NCBI GenBank assembly: GCA_009739215.1
Contig: VSJF01000008.1
Location: 682,001-746,000, forward strand
Reading direction: 5' to 3'
Source: Floccularia luteovirens
Taxonomy: Eukaryota; Basidiomycota; Agaricomycetes; Agaricales; Squamanitaceae
Length of the DNA: 64,000 nt
In this document: positions 25,567-39,490 of the stretch, piece by piece
Layout: every line of letters begins with the position of its first letter
How positions within the stretch are numbered: the first letter of the stretch is position 1
Program-made: the position numbers and the translations under genes
The notes under the pieces: model-generated
Database searches by the model: none
Told to the model about the DNA's origin: nothing
Seen by the model: the letters and a program-made list of their open reading frames with translations, nothing else

Positions 25567-27318
25567 TTAAGCATCGAGCTGTAATGGTTTATCCTCAGTG
25601 TCAACTATAGTATCATCATTACCAGACTTATAGGTGGCTAATGCGAAGTCAGATATGGCCGGGTTCCTTATTTCGGCGAGCTCTACCTCTTCCACATCGT
25701 GGATAGAGAACTGGTTGACTGCCTCCGATGTACGGAATATCAGATCACTTGTAACTGTGTCCAAGACCACCGTCCCGTTTGGCCCCCTTTCCTTGCTAAG
25801 AGTTGATGGTAAATCATGGGTGGCATTTCCTAGGGCAACTTGAACAATTATCAGTATTGGTGTTATGCACTTCAGAAGAATGTTAGTTCTGGAGAAACAC
25901 AACTTTTTGCGAGGTGCACACTCCACTTACGACGACACAGATTGAAATGCATGCAGCGACCACCTATTGTTGTTACTTTTAGTTTTAGATCTTCAACTTA
26001 CGAGGGAAGGTGCTCAAGACTTACAATATACCGGGTTGGGGATAAAATCAACACAAGGATTATCGAAGCGCTATATAATATTCCAGACTCTATGCTGCAA
26101 TTATATTCGTCATTTTCGCTTGTTGTAGGTGTAGAGCCACTCACATAATAGCTGTTGCTATAATATATTGATTAGTTGTCTTACAACCTAATATCCTACG
26201 AATCTCGCGAGTGATCCACCAAATTTTTCCCGCTATGATAACTTTCAGCATCTTTTTTCTCTGCACCAGTGAGAAAAAAGGAAATTTTACCCATCAAAAG
26301 AGTGAGAATTACGTTGAGACCGAAAATCATGATGAGGTACACTGACACGAACTTCTTGAGAAAAACAGATGTTGTTCCCTCACTGATGATCCCGAACACT
26401 ACAGAATATAATTATTGACCTATAAAAGAGCCCACCAGGATGATGACACGTACTAGTGCCTACAATCAACGTCAAACCGAAAGAAATGGTCAACACTTTG
26501 TTATGTTCCCATATTATATATGTTCGGGCAATCTAGGGTGGTTCATGAGTTACCCAAACTTCCCTGGCCAATCCCTCTATCCCTATCTCTCTCACCATAG
26601 TAGCGTCGGCAATAAAACTGAGAGGTGCCGTAAGTACAGCCTCAACGCAAAGAATCGGAAGCACTCACTTGTTCACTAGGTGCAGCCAGAACTTTGGGAA
26701 TGCTTTCTTGAGTAGAAAAATACTATCCGAGTCCAGAAACTCTCCGAGATGCCGAAATATGATATGCCATGATACTGCAATATCTGCTGTAGCCAGTATA
26801 AACATAACCGCCGTGGCCACGAACATCGCAATTTGTAACCCTGTGCGCTTTTTTTAGAAGAACGAAACTGCAACAGACGAATAGGACAATATGGATCCCT
26901 TAATGGACGCCCCAAATTTGAGAATCGGATCACAATAACAAACTCATGGCGTACCATAAATCAGCGATTCTACCTGCAAAACCGAAGCTAATTAACACAG
27001 GTTCCTGTACCAACATACGGGAAGACACTTACCAAAACTGCAGCTATCAATATTGGTAGGTTACTCAAAGAGATAGGGACTTTGTCAGAGTGGTCCCATG
27101 GGTTAGGAAATCTTGCATAGACATGGGCCTCCACAGGAGTTATGGTCATCTCAGATTAGTACCTCCTGGGTGGAGAGAAAACATAATTGGGAAGCCGCGG
27201 AGGCATGTAAGAAAGCTAATATATACAATAAGTTTTACTCCGAACGTAACGTGTTGTCCTGTCAATCAGAATTCAGGGGAGAACGCTGGGGTGCAGGACT
27301 GACATTCGTTTCTGCCAT
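25567..27318 (-). CDS. Multi-pass (probably 7-TM) membrane protein of unknown function
   Basis: Several spliced exons give successive hydrophobic segments: LPILIAAVLVESLIYG, IAMFVATAVMFILATADIAV, then FIADATM-IARTYIIWEHNK, VYLIMIFGLNVILTLLMG, an IESGILYSASIILVLIL segment (close to the IESGAIYSAS motif I associate with a large Agaricomycete serpentine family) and CITPILIIVQVALG, followed by a soluble acidic tail ending KPLQLDA. Such proteins resemble receptors in topology but have no known ligand. The 5' end is uncertain: a small exon starting MAETNVSPAPQRSP at 27318 is plausible, but the junctions around 26860 and 27260 are not firm, and a stop near the A-run at 26850-26856 may mark another length error or a missed intron. 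Confidence 0.55.
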
Positions 27319-27826
27319 AACGGCTGTGCTAAAGTGTTCTAACCAAGAAGCGAGAAACAAAACTATGCCCAAAATCTGTTTCCTTTTCTGGTTATTACGG
27401 CAAAGTCTTCCTGAACTTTGGCATGTGTATTTGCGTCGCGATTTACTCTTCATTTTTCGTTTGCCATTGCTAGGGAGGAGATCAAACTCTAGTTATTTTA
27501 ATCTCTCTCACTCGGAATCCGGGCTGGCAACCTCTCCATAACAACACAAAGTACATTGCACAATCCATAATCGGATCATATGTGAGTGGATGCAATTTCT
27601 ATGCTCATCAGTAGGTAGATAGGTTTTACAATCTGGTCGGCAGGAACTTTGCATCAAGTGCGTCTCAGCCTAAGCTCACCCTGTTGTCATATTCATTGCA
27701 AAATAAAAGGATTTCGAATTGATGATGTAACATACACAGGATGGATGTAGAGATACAACACAGTCGATATATGACACTGCAGGTTGGGCACTCATATTTC
27801 GCAGGGCTGAAGACCAGATTTAACAG
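27319..27826. other. Spacer downstream of calmodulin
   Basis: Plus-strand ORFs here have no motifs. It holds the calmodulin 3' end and, probably, the promoter of the membrane-protein gene, both on the minus strand. Confidence 0.4.
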
Positions 27827-28723
<897 letters not shown>

Positions 28724-29533
28724 GTTTGTCACTGGGATTTATAATGAGGATATGAAGATTGTGTAGTGGTTGATTGGAGTAAAGCAAGAGATTGTTTCCG
28801 TCAGGTACTACTTGTAGCTCTAATAACCACCCTTTACTTAACATGAACCATCCCATCTCGGCAATCGCCGTTTATAGACATTGTTTCTCTTGCTAACTAG
28901 TTTTACTCCTCTGTGTCAGTAATAAATTTAGCACAAATTTTTTATTTATTTCGTTAACAAGTAAAAACAGCTAGATTAATTGTTTTTTTCGAATATATAT
29001 GCCGAAGATGTTTATCACGGCTAAACGGGTGTACACTCATCTGCTACCATCTTCACCGGTCTTTTCTTAAGCACCCATGCCATTCCTTTCACAATCGATG
29101 TAGGTGTATCAACTGATAAAGAACCGCCGTCACACACGCGTTTTTCTCCAGCTCTTTCCACCCTCATGGGAAACTTTGTTCAAGTGACCATTTGAACTCT
29201 TACAAGCATGTCCATCGGCTCCGCTAAGACTCCGTGCACTTATTTGGCGTTTGAATGGGCATCACATGTTACATCGCGGGTGTACAAACTATCTTCAGTA
29301 GTATAGTAGATAATTAAGTCTGGGTCGGCCTGTTATCGGTGAGAAGACTTAAGTACTAGTAGCTCATGCAATTTCGGTTATTTATATCTTACCATAGCGA
29401 GTCATTATCCAGCGCTCAAAAGGCTGACTCAATTTTAGCGCCCTCCAGAATTTACTGCTCCAACGACTGTTGCCTTCATTCCGGTACTACGCAACCTCCA
29501 TTTGACAATCTCCATCCCCTGTCAAACGAAGAG
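28724..29533. promoter_or_regulatory. Shared divergent promoter region of two calmodulin-type genes
   Basis: 810 bp between the start codons of the head-to-head CMD1 and calmodulin-like genes. AT-rich, with no coding signal. It should hold both promoters; individual sites were not resolved. Confidence 0.5.
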
Positions 29534-30404
29534 ATGTCTGAACATCCTGTGAGTACTTTCATGTTCTGAGCAGTGGCGTAGTACTGATAAAACACACGCT
29601 GCAGGCCGATGGTATGCTACTTTTAAACATTCAATTTTGGTTGGTCTTCGTGGTAACACTAATGCTTCAATCTTTGCAGACCAACTTGCCGGTATGTGAA
29701 ACTAATTGATACTGTCGAGACTTACCAACATATTCTGAACAGTGTACAGAGAGTCATTTTTAATGTTTGATAAGGGTCAGAACCGCTTCTCTTCCCGTCT
29801 CAATCACTGATCGGTACAACTTATTTCACTTCTAGATAGAGATGGCACAATCACTACAACAGAACTAGGCACTGTAATGCGTTCTTTGGGTCAAAATCCT
29901 ACAGATTCCGAGCTGCAAGGCATGGTGCGGGAAGTGGATAGTGACGGCAATGGCAAAATTGACTTTGACGAGTTCCTTGATATGATGAAATACCAGTCGA
30001 GGGAAAACGACGTGGAAGAGGAGATCCGACAGGCGTTTATGGTTTTTGACAGGGATGGTAGTGGAAAGATCAGTACAGTCGAACTGAAACAGGTTATGGT
30101 CAGCCTTGGTGCGTAACTTGTTACTGCATTGTAACTATCTAATCTTAAACACATTATAACTAGGCGAACAGCTGTCAGATGAGGAGATTTGTGAAATGAT
30201 CAGAGAAGCGGATGGGAATGGAGACGGGGAAATCAATTTTGAAGGTGAATCTGTTTGAGCTTCTAACATTTGACATCGAATACTAACCGGTCAACACTCC
30301 GGAATGAAGAATTCCTGAAGGTAAGATAGTGTATTGGATTGGAGTAAAACAAGTTTTATTAAATGAGCTCCTCTCCCATTCTTCAGATGATGACCGGAAA
30401 ATAA
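29534..30404 (+). CDS. Calmodulin-like EF-hand protein
   Basis: Nine or so exons encode a four-EF-hand protein: [20 protein letters not shown], loops [10 protein letters not shown] (in a DK.DRDG context), [24 protein letters not shown] and [12 protein letters not shown], ending EFLKMMTGK. All four loops keep acidic residues at positions 1 and 12, so Ca2+ binding is likely. Compared with the adjacent calmodulin the N-terminus and linker ([14 protein letters not shown]) differ, so targets may differ. Introns after FDK (phase 1), SLG (phase 1), FEE (phase 1) and LK|MM (phase 0) sit exactly as in the neighbouring CMD1, showing common descent by an inverted duplication. Stop TAA at 30402-30404. 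Confidence 0.9.
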
Positions 30405-30549
30405 TGATATCACATGACATTATGTTTTTTAATTATGTAATATTTTGCTCCGAGATTATGTATTTAATGTATTTGTGATGTCATCGCTTTATACTTACTA
30501 TTTCGGTGCGCAGCTACACCGCAGCTGCGTCATTCTTTTCGAAAAACCC

Positions 30550-30557
30550 TATATAAG
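30550..30557 (+). promoter_or_regulatory. TATA box of small conserved gene
   Basis: TATATAAG lies 52 bp before the ATG at 30610, followed by a pyrimidine-rich leader. Typical spacing for a TATA-driven, highly expressed fungal gene. Confidence 0.55.
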
Positions 30558-30609
30558 CTGTACCTCCTATCTATCAGCTTCTCCCCTATTCTCTTCTACA
30601 ACTACAACA

Positions 30610-31026
30610 ATGTCCGGTATCATTGACTCAATCAAATCTAAGGTTTCTGGCTCAAACAAAGGGGCCACAAAAGAAACCTCAAACACAAACTCTGAAGAAC
30701 AGCAGTTCTCTATTCAACCCCACCCAGCTGTATGTTTTGTATTTGAACCATGGCTGGAATTATGTCTAATGTGTTTTACAGAAGACAAATGATCCTGCAG
30801 ATCTTCGGTCTAACCCCGAACAAACTGGTGGACTGAAGAATGGAGGGGGCTTTGAGGCTTACAATGCACGTGGTCCTTACGTTCCAAGCAAGGAGCTTAT
30901 GGACAACGTACCTAAACCTTTGGTACGCAATCCATTGTAGTACTTGCCTAACATCTACTCATAATTGTTCATCATCAGAGCCGTGAGGAGCTACAAGCTC
31001 GAACCAACGAACTCAACAACAACTAA
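30610..31026 (+). CDS. Small conserved hydrophilic protein, unknown function
   Basis: Three exons encode about 100 residues: MSGIIDSIKSKVSGSNKGAT, a Q/S-rich part, then TNDPADLRSNPEQTGGLKNG, FEAYNARGPYVPSKELMDN and a final PLSREELQARTNELNNN. It has no signal peptide or membrane helix and looks largely disordered with a short helical tail. I recall similar DPADLRSNPEQTGGLKN proteins in many mushrooms, but no function. The strong TATA box suggests high expression. Introns begin after the HPA codon (~30729) and after KPL (~30922). Confidence 0.75.
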
Positions 31027-31305
31027 TAATTATGTTAATATGAAGTACAAACAAACATACAGTAGATTAGATTTTAATTGCCTCTGACGGGTGTATCAAA
31101 TGAATCTCCCCTTGTATATCCACTGTAAATCATATATGATTGAATTTTAATTTACAAGAATGAGTCCACCAAAATACCAACAAAAAGTGAAAGTGAATAA
31201 ACTGTGCTGTGCAAGTTTAGGGTTTTACAATTGTGGAGAATACGCAAATACAACGTGTTCATCAAATGATGATTTTATCAATTCATGTACACCTTTATAC
31301 GTCAC

Positions 31306-34300
31306 CTAATGAGCAGGAAATCCACCAGATTCGAGGGATGCCGGTATTGCTCCAGGCGCTGATCCACATCCCTTTGCTACTCCAGGATCTGATCCAACCT
31401 CAATGACGATATTACCCCCACCAACGATATCTTGCCAATTGATCCAACAAACGCTGTTACTAACCACTCCATTGATAGTCACCCTTTGTACATACAACCT
31501 ACTCCCTGCAGGTGGAGCAACCACAAGGGTAGTCTTATCAAAGTTGCGTACTGTGACCGAAGTTGACGTGCCGAAGAGTTCATTTCGGATCGTGTATGCA
31601 GATACGAACGGACTGCCGATAAGCAGTTGAGTTGATGAAGGGACAGGATAGAGTCCGAGGAGATGGAATGAGAGTAGTGCAGCCATTGCACCTGAATCGT
31701 CATTACCTGGTATGCTGTTAACAGAATAAATCTATCTAGGCGATCAATATGTAGATAAACAATTGCTTACCCCCCAATCCCTGTGTTAAAATTTTTTAAT
31801 ACAACATTCCGGACACGAAGTGCACTCAGATCTGGTCGATTGGCGTAGTGGTATAGCCATGGAATCTCAAACGAGGGCTCATTTCCGGCCTGGAAGTAGC
31901 CTTTCGAGAAGTAGTGATCTCTGTCGTCGTTTATAAATAAAACATACCTCGATATATAATTAAGGAAGCTTACAGTCGACTGATAAAAGTAGTTGGACCT
32001 CCCATGAGGTTAATCATAGTTGACATAGAATGAGGTGTAAAGAAACTCATTTCCCAAGAGGATGCTATGATTGCAATGTTTTAGTTTGGCTATTTGAGAT
32101 TGAAAAGAGCTATCTGACATTCATAGAATCCAACATTATTGTCGTCCCCTCGAGCACATGAGTGAGGGGTGGGATCTACCGGCGAGCACGCGTCCGGAGG
32201 ACTGAAGGCAAAGGTCCCATTCTGAAATATCACTTGAGCAAATAACGAGAGTTGATGTAAGCCAACCTACAGGAAAACGGCGTTGTGCGAAACCTGTAAA
32301 TCCGTCATGTGTGAGGTTTGGATTCCACATGTTGACAAAGTTCATTGATCGATTAGAGTACTTTGCAATGTCGCTAGCGGGCATATTCAATGCTATGCCT
32401 GCTTGTCGAACGGCGAAATCTCCAAGGGCATACTGTAGAGCATGATGTTGACTGAAACGAAAATAGTGAACTGGAAAACAAAACATACTTCATATGCTCT
32501 TGATGCCTCACGAGTAGCTAATCCCGTTGACCCCGAGGGGTCTACCCAATCAGTTGGGATGTATCCGAACGTTTTCCATGCAGTATTTTGACGCCCAACT
32601 ACTAATGTGTCAACAAGAAATACTGAACATTCGGGCACTATTGTATACCTCGATACCAATCAGGAGGCTAAAGTGAAAGTTGGAATGGAAGGAATGTCAG
32701 GATAGTACGAACTCACAGTATTTTCAGCTGTATCGACAAGGGCTTGGTAGAGATCATTCATTGGCACTTCAAGCTCTTCAGCATGTGATGCATATTTAAC
32801 CGCGAAATCTCCAAGAATTGGCATCCCGTCCGATCCACCTTGAACGTAGCCGCTGTTGACTCGTTGAGTTGATGTGGGGGAGTGAGTGTGATAAACTTTT
32901 CAGGAACTCACGCTTTGGTGTTCGCGCGGCACTCGGGAATAAAGCCTGTATGCCTCCAACCGTCGACATATGCATTGACGATTTCAGACCATTCCTTAGG
33001 AGCTATGATGGAAAGGAAGGGGTGTACAGTCCGGAAAGTGTCCCACGAGCTATAAGTATGCGCTTATATCAGACTATTTTGAACGACAAAGGAAATTCTG
33101 GGTCATATACCAGAATAGTGCGTCATAGAAAGGATAAGGAGAGTCCCAATACGGATTCTCTCCTGTGAGGTTAGCAGGCACGAGTGATACACGATACAGC
33201 TATTAAGTGGTGTAATAATAAATAATTGTTGACATTGGGAGTGTTGTAACATACCGACGAATAAAGCAGTTGAAGGACGGTCTTGTCTTCAGTATCAACG
33301 TTTACAGCCACTCTCTCCAGAACTTCTTCCCACTTCTCCCTGGACGCTTCTCTCACACCGTCCCAGTCCCAGGTAGGGACTTCCTCTTCTGCATTTGCAC
33401 ATGCTTGTTTTGCACTAATGGTAGACACACCAAAACGTGCTGTGACTGTAGTGGCATTAAATGACAAAAGGGCACCCGCTTGAATAGGTGACACGCTTCC
33501 TTTGAAAGGAAAGTTCAGGGTGGTGGCACCAGGAGGAGAAGCTGTGACAGTAATAGCAGATGGAGAAGACGCCGTCGATTGGTACGTTCCAAACTGTCGC
33601 AAACTGGATGGAACGGAGCTTTGGGTGAAGTCGTAACATCCAAAAGCGGTGTAGTTGTCTGTACCATAACTCTAAGTAACAACGTCAGCTTGGAGGACTG
33701 GACCATGGAAGTATTGCCAGCTCAAACCTGAAGAAAAGTTCCTTGAAGCATGACTCTCCCTGTAGGAGTAATGGACAGACTACCTCCTTCAAATGACCGT
33801 TGCAGATCATTCGTCAGGTCCACTACAACCAGATTTTCTGATTTGGCAGATGGAAATGTAAACCGAATAAGCCCAGCCCTTCGAGTGGATGTAGCTTCAA
33901 TCTTGATATTGTTCACAAAAGTCGTAGTGAAGTATCCGGGGGTAGCCGCTATTCAATTATTATTCGATTCCCTGTTCGAGAGAACTCTGATAAAAGTCAC
34001 TTACCGTCTGTCCCTGCAGCTCGTAAGGCACGTCGTGAGTTTATAGCAACGGGACATGTAGTAAAGGAACAGCCGGTCAGAGGGAATAGAGGAAATATTC
34101 CGTATCCCCCATTTGTATTTCCTCCTGTGCCTTCATCGTGCATCAATGAGATTCCAGTTATAGATGAATTGTCAGCAATGTACCCGGCTTGTCTGGGTGC
34201 AGTGCTAACATCTATTCCGACCTATTATCGGAAACGCGTGTTACTATTGAGGGTCAAAGTTCCATTGGATATATGATACCTACCTTAGCCATTGCATGAG

Positions 34301-34510
34301 GAACGGCGGCGCCTAAGGGCAACAATGAATCTGCAAAAATTTAAACTTTCAATCACTAGTACCTGGAAATACATTTCCTCCACTGCCTCCATTCGCTCCA
34401 GATGCAGTCCCTATGAAGAGGTTCACCAACGAGGTAAGATTTGTTGCAGCCTTGGAAACAGTTAGCAAATTAATTGCACTGAGCACAAGAAAGCGATTGA
34501 GGGCCCTCAT
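31306..34510 (-). CDS. Secreted GH92 alpha-1,2-mannosidase-like glycosidase
   Basis: Starts MRALNRFLVLSAINLLTVSK, a signal peptide, then TNLVNLFIGT-like (LTSLVNLFIGTASG) and NVFPG. Exons follow with the family signatures GAAVPHAMAKVGID, SLMHDEGTGG, GYGIFPLFPL, the substrate-pocket stretch SSLYRVSLVPAN and PYPFYDALF, SWDTFRTVHPFL, and GFIPECR. The C-terminal domain has LGLYPVPSSTQLLIGSP. These are conserved in GH92, Ca2+-dependent exo-mannosidases acting on alpha-1,2-linked mannose of N-glycans or cell-wall mannan. Length (~770 residues) fits. The Met at 34510 was chosen over 34546 because it begins the signal peptide. About ten introns; some middle junctions are inferred. Confidence 0.85.
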
Positions 34511-35493
34511 TGTGATAAGAAAACTTGCTTGGTTCCTTTGCAACACACGTCATATTTGGAGTCTTAAATAGCAGTTCTAGAGCCAGAGCACATGTTTAGT
34601 GTGCAGCGTGTCTAAGAAGTTGGGAAGTTCGTTCGTTGGGCCTATGTGAATATTTTGTCTTTGCCAGTTGTTGGAAGCTTAACTGTCCGACTTGAATAGA
34701 ACTAGCCACAAAAATCCGAACCCCTTACTAAATTTATGGACGAGACAAATGACTATATTCAATCATATTATGTCAGTGGAGAATTCAGGAAAGAGCATAT
34801 GATTCCAACAACTTGTCATGTGGCACTAAATCGAGTCCTGGGTTCCTTCCTTGTCGTAAAGGAAGTATCGATGGGTGGGTGAAATTCTAGAAGGTATGTT
34901 GCCACAAGCCATGAGAACGCTGACATGATTAAGTTCAGTTTTTGTAAGTTTTCTGCGAAAGCATCCGTTCGAAGTATACACAGATAGTAAGTAGAAGGGA
35001 TTTGTATATTATGGCAGAACCGATCAATTGTTGCATCTTGTCGTATTCTTTCAAGGGGTGCATCAGTAAGTACTCCGTATTTGGCTGGTTCAGGTTTGTG
35101 AGAGACAAGCGGAAGCTAGTTGATCATGCGGTCCCGTTGAGGTGTTACCCGGGTCATGAGAACCAGACAATTCGGACAGTTTATCAAAGCTTTAACTGAG
35201 AGGAGTGTATTTGGTTGAATTTGCCGAATATTTTTTCTTGGATTGTTTGGCAAACACCAAACAATATTGCGATACTTTAGATTGGTACTGAATTAGTTTC
35301 GTTTTCGTTGCAAATCGTAACATTTAAACCTCATGGTAGTAGTATCCCAAGAGGTGATACCCTTTAACCCTCCCGATGGTAAAGAGCAAGGTAACGACTG
35401 GACTTTATCCCTTCAGGAATCATGGCAGGAAATGAACTTGTATCTCAGCAACTGATGTATTCATTTGCAGGGTAGCTACATATGCTCCACAAT
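34511..35493. other. Intergenic spacer GH92 / GH12
   Basis: Nearly 1 kb without a supported gene. It contains the promoter of the GH92 gene and the 3' end of the GH12 gene (both minus strand). Confidence 0.4.
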
Positions 35494-36535
35494 CTAATTG
35501 ATCACCAAACTATATGCAGAGCTATTGAACAAAATTGTTGATTCTTAACTTGGCTGGCAGTTACAGTATGCGCGTGTACTCACGTTGTAAGTGTTGCCGA
35601 CCCTGATGTAGCTTCGGTTCCTCCTTGTGCAGTCTTCAAGTATTGGGAGGTACTAACACCTTGACTTGATGTGAGGTACTATTGCCAAATTTAATAAATT
35701 AATAGGGTAGGTAATATGAGTCGTGCGTACTTTCAAGAATAAATTAAGGTCACCGCTGAAGCTCGTAACGACTGCACCACTTGTTGGCAAAAATGAGTAA
35801 ACATTGTTTGCCCCATTGGACCCGAAATAAACATTCCTGATGGACATGATTAATATAACTTGCTTGGCATATATAGAGTCTCGTCCTCTACCATGTATGG
35901 CCAGCAAGAGAAACATTGCTAGCCTTGGGTTTCGGCGTGCCGTCTGAGTTGTATACCGCCGAGATAGGTCCAGCATTGTAATTGGCCAGCCAAATCATTA
36001 TCTCGTTGACATTGTTTCCATTTGCTGTATTCGAGGTGAATAAGTCGTATGCAACGTTCGCGACAATGCTTCCGGACGTAGACTGGGACCACCTCCATGT
36101 AGCCTAGCAACAGACATGACTCACAGCCTGCCAAGATATTATATGCACTTACAGGAATGGTTTTGATGGCTGATAGTTGTTTATTCAAGCCACTGTTCAG
36201 TTGCATATTAGTGTAGCTCTTGACGCCATTACCACCGTTCCAGGTCCAGGTGTTCTTCCAGGCAATGGTTGTCCCGCTGAAGGAGGTGAGTGACGCGCAG
36301 TCAGAACCAGAGCTAGCACCAGATGCGCCCCATTGGTCCAATAAAAGTGAATAGGGCCCAGCGGTAACGGTATCCCATTGCCCTGGTAGATGATGAATAT
36401 TTTATTACCCTCAAATTTGATGTTAACAATACCGCAGTGTGTCGATGTATCTATAGACTGTCTCTTTTCCGCAGGAGCTGCAGAGACGAGCGCAACGAGG
36501 AAGAAAAGAACCGGAAATTTGCTTTGGAACAGCAT
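35494..36535 (-). CDS. Secreted GH12 endo-beta-1,4-glucanase / xyloglucanase
   Basis: Signal peptide [21 protein letters not shown] followed by a KRQ propeptide site. An intron inside the HCG..QWDTV codon run joins [20 protein letters not shown]. Next come [41 protein letters not shown], the catalytic-region [10 protein letters not shown] (first Glu as nucleophile) and later exons [21 protein letters not shown]. The last splice ends [16 protein letters not shown] at 35494. This is a complete GH12 beta-jelly-roll (~245 residues) acting on xyloglucan or beta-glucan outside the cell. The second family Glu falls near the small exons around 35820 and was not checked residue by residue. Confidence 0.88.
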
Positions 36536-37748
36536 GATATGTGAGGTTTGTACAAAAGGTTCAAGCACTGAGTACCACAAGCAACTCGTCCACAGTATTG
36601 CGGAATTTATAGGAATTTGTAGCATTTATCCGAGATATCATGCTACAACCTCAAAAGATAGTTGTGAACCTATATGAATACCGCAGGAGAAAATAGAATG
36701 CAACTGGATCATCCAAAGAACCAAGAATTCAATTGAAGTTAGTCATTAGGTAGAGTCACAAGCAACAACGTAGTTGGTCCATAAACCGCAAAATATTGAT
36801 AGGAATCAAGAGTTGGCGCTGCAATGGCAACCATAAGTGCCTCGTTTCTTCAAATCTCCGAAATTCAAAGTCTGATGAGCGGATGCGAGAAGTAAATCCG
36901 TAGGATGACTAGGAATATTGAATCTTATATGTTCCGAAGTTTTGACAAAGTAGATTATTCGAGAAGGAAAGCTAACCAGTGCTGGGCTATTTGAAGTCGG
37001 CAGTGTAAGAAAAGACATAGACTTCCCTATTTTATCAGTTGACGTGTCAAGCCGGGCTTTGCAGGTGTATCATCGGAATAATATACAGCCAATTACTCTA
37101 TGATTTGGATATGTCAATGATTAGCCGTGTCAGGTTGGATATGAAATGAGGTCAAGTTCGTCGGTTCAACGTTGTTGGTTAAAAAAAGGCTCTCACGTGA
37201 CATTCCATATAACAAAATTAAGCGCAACGAGATGTTCAGTGTGGTTGAGAAACTCCCCATCATATTACTATTCGCAACTATGCATTGTCCAAGGCATTCT
37301 ACAACCCCTATTACTGGCTCAAGAATGTAGCTTATGGCTCAGATATCTGTTATCAGCACAGATGCGTTAGCCGTGTTCTTGCAGTGGTTGGTTTCCCCGT
37401 GGCCCTATAGTTGTCTCATGAACGGACAGTACACACGTCGCGTGCCCTTGGGGCCCCGGGTTTTGCGTTCCGTTTGCTACAACCCGGGGTCTACCAGCGG
37501 CCCGCTTCGGATAATGTGTCCCACTATGTTTTTCCAGATCAGTCTGAGTACATCATACATCAATTGTTCACCGGCTTGTCTTTGGCAATGGCTCGTCTCT
37601 CTGTGATGTCCTGCCTGCTTCACTTATGCTATACGACTCGCCAAGCATAACTCAAGACTTTCCTTCTCACCTTCCAATCCCAAGATTTTCCGTGGAGGTA
37701 TATGACCGGGATGTAAAGGTGGAACACTTCCACGAATTTTTCGGAAAG
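36536..37748. other. Intergenic region GH12 / GH105-1
   Basis: Divergent promoter region of two secreted plant-polysaccharide enzymes. A GC-rich patch (~37435-37510, with CCCGGG) stands out from AT-rich surroundings; its meaning is unclear. ORFs here have no motifs. Confidence 0.4.
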
Positions 37749-39298
37749 ATGCTATATGCAATTCCTTCAATATTGATATCTCTCGTCTACCGCTCCATTG
37801 GTGTTGTCGCACGTCCGAGCTCGTATGCAGTTTGGGCTGCTGATTCAGCCATCAAACGAGGACAAGGGAATGGTCTGGATTCTACAGGGAAAGCAAGTGT
37901 TTCCTACGAGCATGGTGAATTACAATGGGGACTTCGATTGCTCTATGAGAAAACTGGAAACAAGACCTATTATAACTATATTCTAAATGGGGCCAACAAT
38001 ATCGTTTTTGACAATGGGACTATTCATGGAGGATATGCGTACGTACAATCTCTTCCTGTTATAAAATCGTTTGTTCACTGTAATGCACAGAGTATCGGAT
38101 TACTCCTTGGATCCTGTCAGGTATAATTTCTATAACTGAAGTTACACCATGTCTCAAGTTTCTACCAGGACAGGACCGACGTTTCTCTATCTGTTAGCAG
38201 ATACTTTTACTGTCTTAAATATTTCACTAAATTAGTTCGTAGATACGAGCAAACGAAACTTGCAAAGTGGAAGATAGCAGGCTGACACGTATCGCAAGCA
38301 ACTCGATGGTCATCCCCGAACAGCACAAGGCCAATTTTGGCACAAGCTACGATATTTTAACCAAGGTATAGGCTCATTATAATCACTTAAATACAGGAAT
38401 GAAATACTACCTCACCCATAGGTTGGTTGGATGGCATTTATATGGGAGATATATTTTATGCCCAGTATACAAAGATGTTCCAAAGCAATAACGTAACCGC
38501 ATGGTGTAAGATATTCTTAAGCAAGGGTTTCCATCGACTGACCAAAGCTTGCGATAGCCGACATTACCTCCCAATTTGATTTGATTTACAAGAACACCTT
38601 ACAAGCGAAAAGCCAAGCGAATTACACCGGTTTGCTTTATCATGGATACGACTTCTCTAAGACTGCAGTTTGGTCATCTCCTGATCGTGGACACTCCCCG
38701 GAAATTTGGGATCGTGCACTTGGATGGTATTTCATGGCCCTTGTTGATGTCCTCGAGATAATTCCTCAGTCAAACGCCGGACATGCAACAATACTCAATA
38801 TTCTACGTGATCTGGCACCTAAATTACGAGATGCAGCAGACCCCCATACTGGTGTGTGGTGGCTTGTAATGACGCAACCCGGAAGGGCAAAGAATTACTT
38901 TGAGAGTAGCGGAGGAGCAATGTTTGTTTATGCCCTTTTGAAGGGTTTGAGATTGGGGTATATCTCAGACTCTGATGGTAGCATATTGAAGGCAGCAACG
39001 AAAGCATACCAGTATATGGTTGATACATGGGTCATCCCTGATGCTGATGGGACATTCAACTGGATTAATACTGTTGAGGTTCGTCAACAACTAGCCTCGC
39101 TGCATCACAACCCTCTAACAATAACTTAGGTCGGAAGTTTGAGTGGCAATGGAACTTTTGAGGTGAATTTGTGCAGTTCATATAATGTGCATGCTTATCT
39201 TTCTTTCATAGTATTACGTAAGTGTTGGGACTGTTCTCAACGACCTCAAGGGGTTGGCGGCATTCCTTCTCGCCAGCTTGGAGTTCGAGAAGTTGTAG
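37749..39298 (+). CDS. GH105 unsaturated rhamnogalacturonyl hydrolase-like, copy 1
   Basis: Opens with a hydrophobic leader (MLYAIPSILISLVYRSIG), then YAVWAADSAIKRGQGNGL and YEHGELQWGL. Further exons carry YSLDPVRTGPTFLYL, GHPRTAQGQFWHKL, GWLDGIYMGDIFYAQY, GLLYHGYDFSKTAVW and DRGHSPEIWDRALGWYFMAL, with the second catalytic/substrate block GVWWLVMTQPG and YFESSGGAMFVYALL. These are the (alpha/alpha)6-barrel motifs of GH105/GH88 enzymes, which remove the unsaturated uronic acid left by pectate or rhamnogalacturonan lyases. After KWKIA the frame slips by one G (38280-38281); removing it gives AADTYRKQLDG as in copy 2. About 400 residues when joined. Confidence 0.82.
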
Positions 39299-39482
39299 AC
39301 GAGCTTCGATCATATCGCCGCTTTGCATGTCATGATACCACGCGTTGATCCTTCTTTTGCGTATTCTGCTCAGACGGGCCGCAAAGTGTCGTTCACTATT
39401 GATCACGCGCTTTCCTAAACTTCTACGGACTTTATATATCTTAACATCATGTTAACGTTGGCGATGTGTAAGATCTTCTTCC

Positions 39483-39490
39483 TAATATAA
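39483..39490 (+). promoter_or_regulatory. TATA-like box of GH105 copy 2
   Basis: TAATATAA about 60 bp upstream of the ATG at 39549, the common spacing in this window. Confidence 0.4.

Noticed and set aside
26850..26856. A/T run in the membrane-protein gene as another homopolymer frameshift
   Set aside because: One base less would join V-L-L-K-K-R to T-G-L-Q, but the upstream splice phase then fails, so the case is ambiguous and was not counted.
36806..37018. Minus-strand ORF MSFLTLPTSNSPALV...
   Set aside because: A possible two-exon micro-protein (intron to GCCATTGCAG) can be drawn, but no motif or context supports it.
37435..37510. GC-rich patch as a possible CpG-island-like element or tRNA
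   Set aside because: No cloverleaf or pol III boxes recognised; composition alone is not enough.
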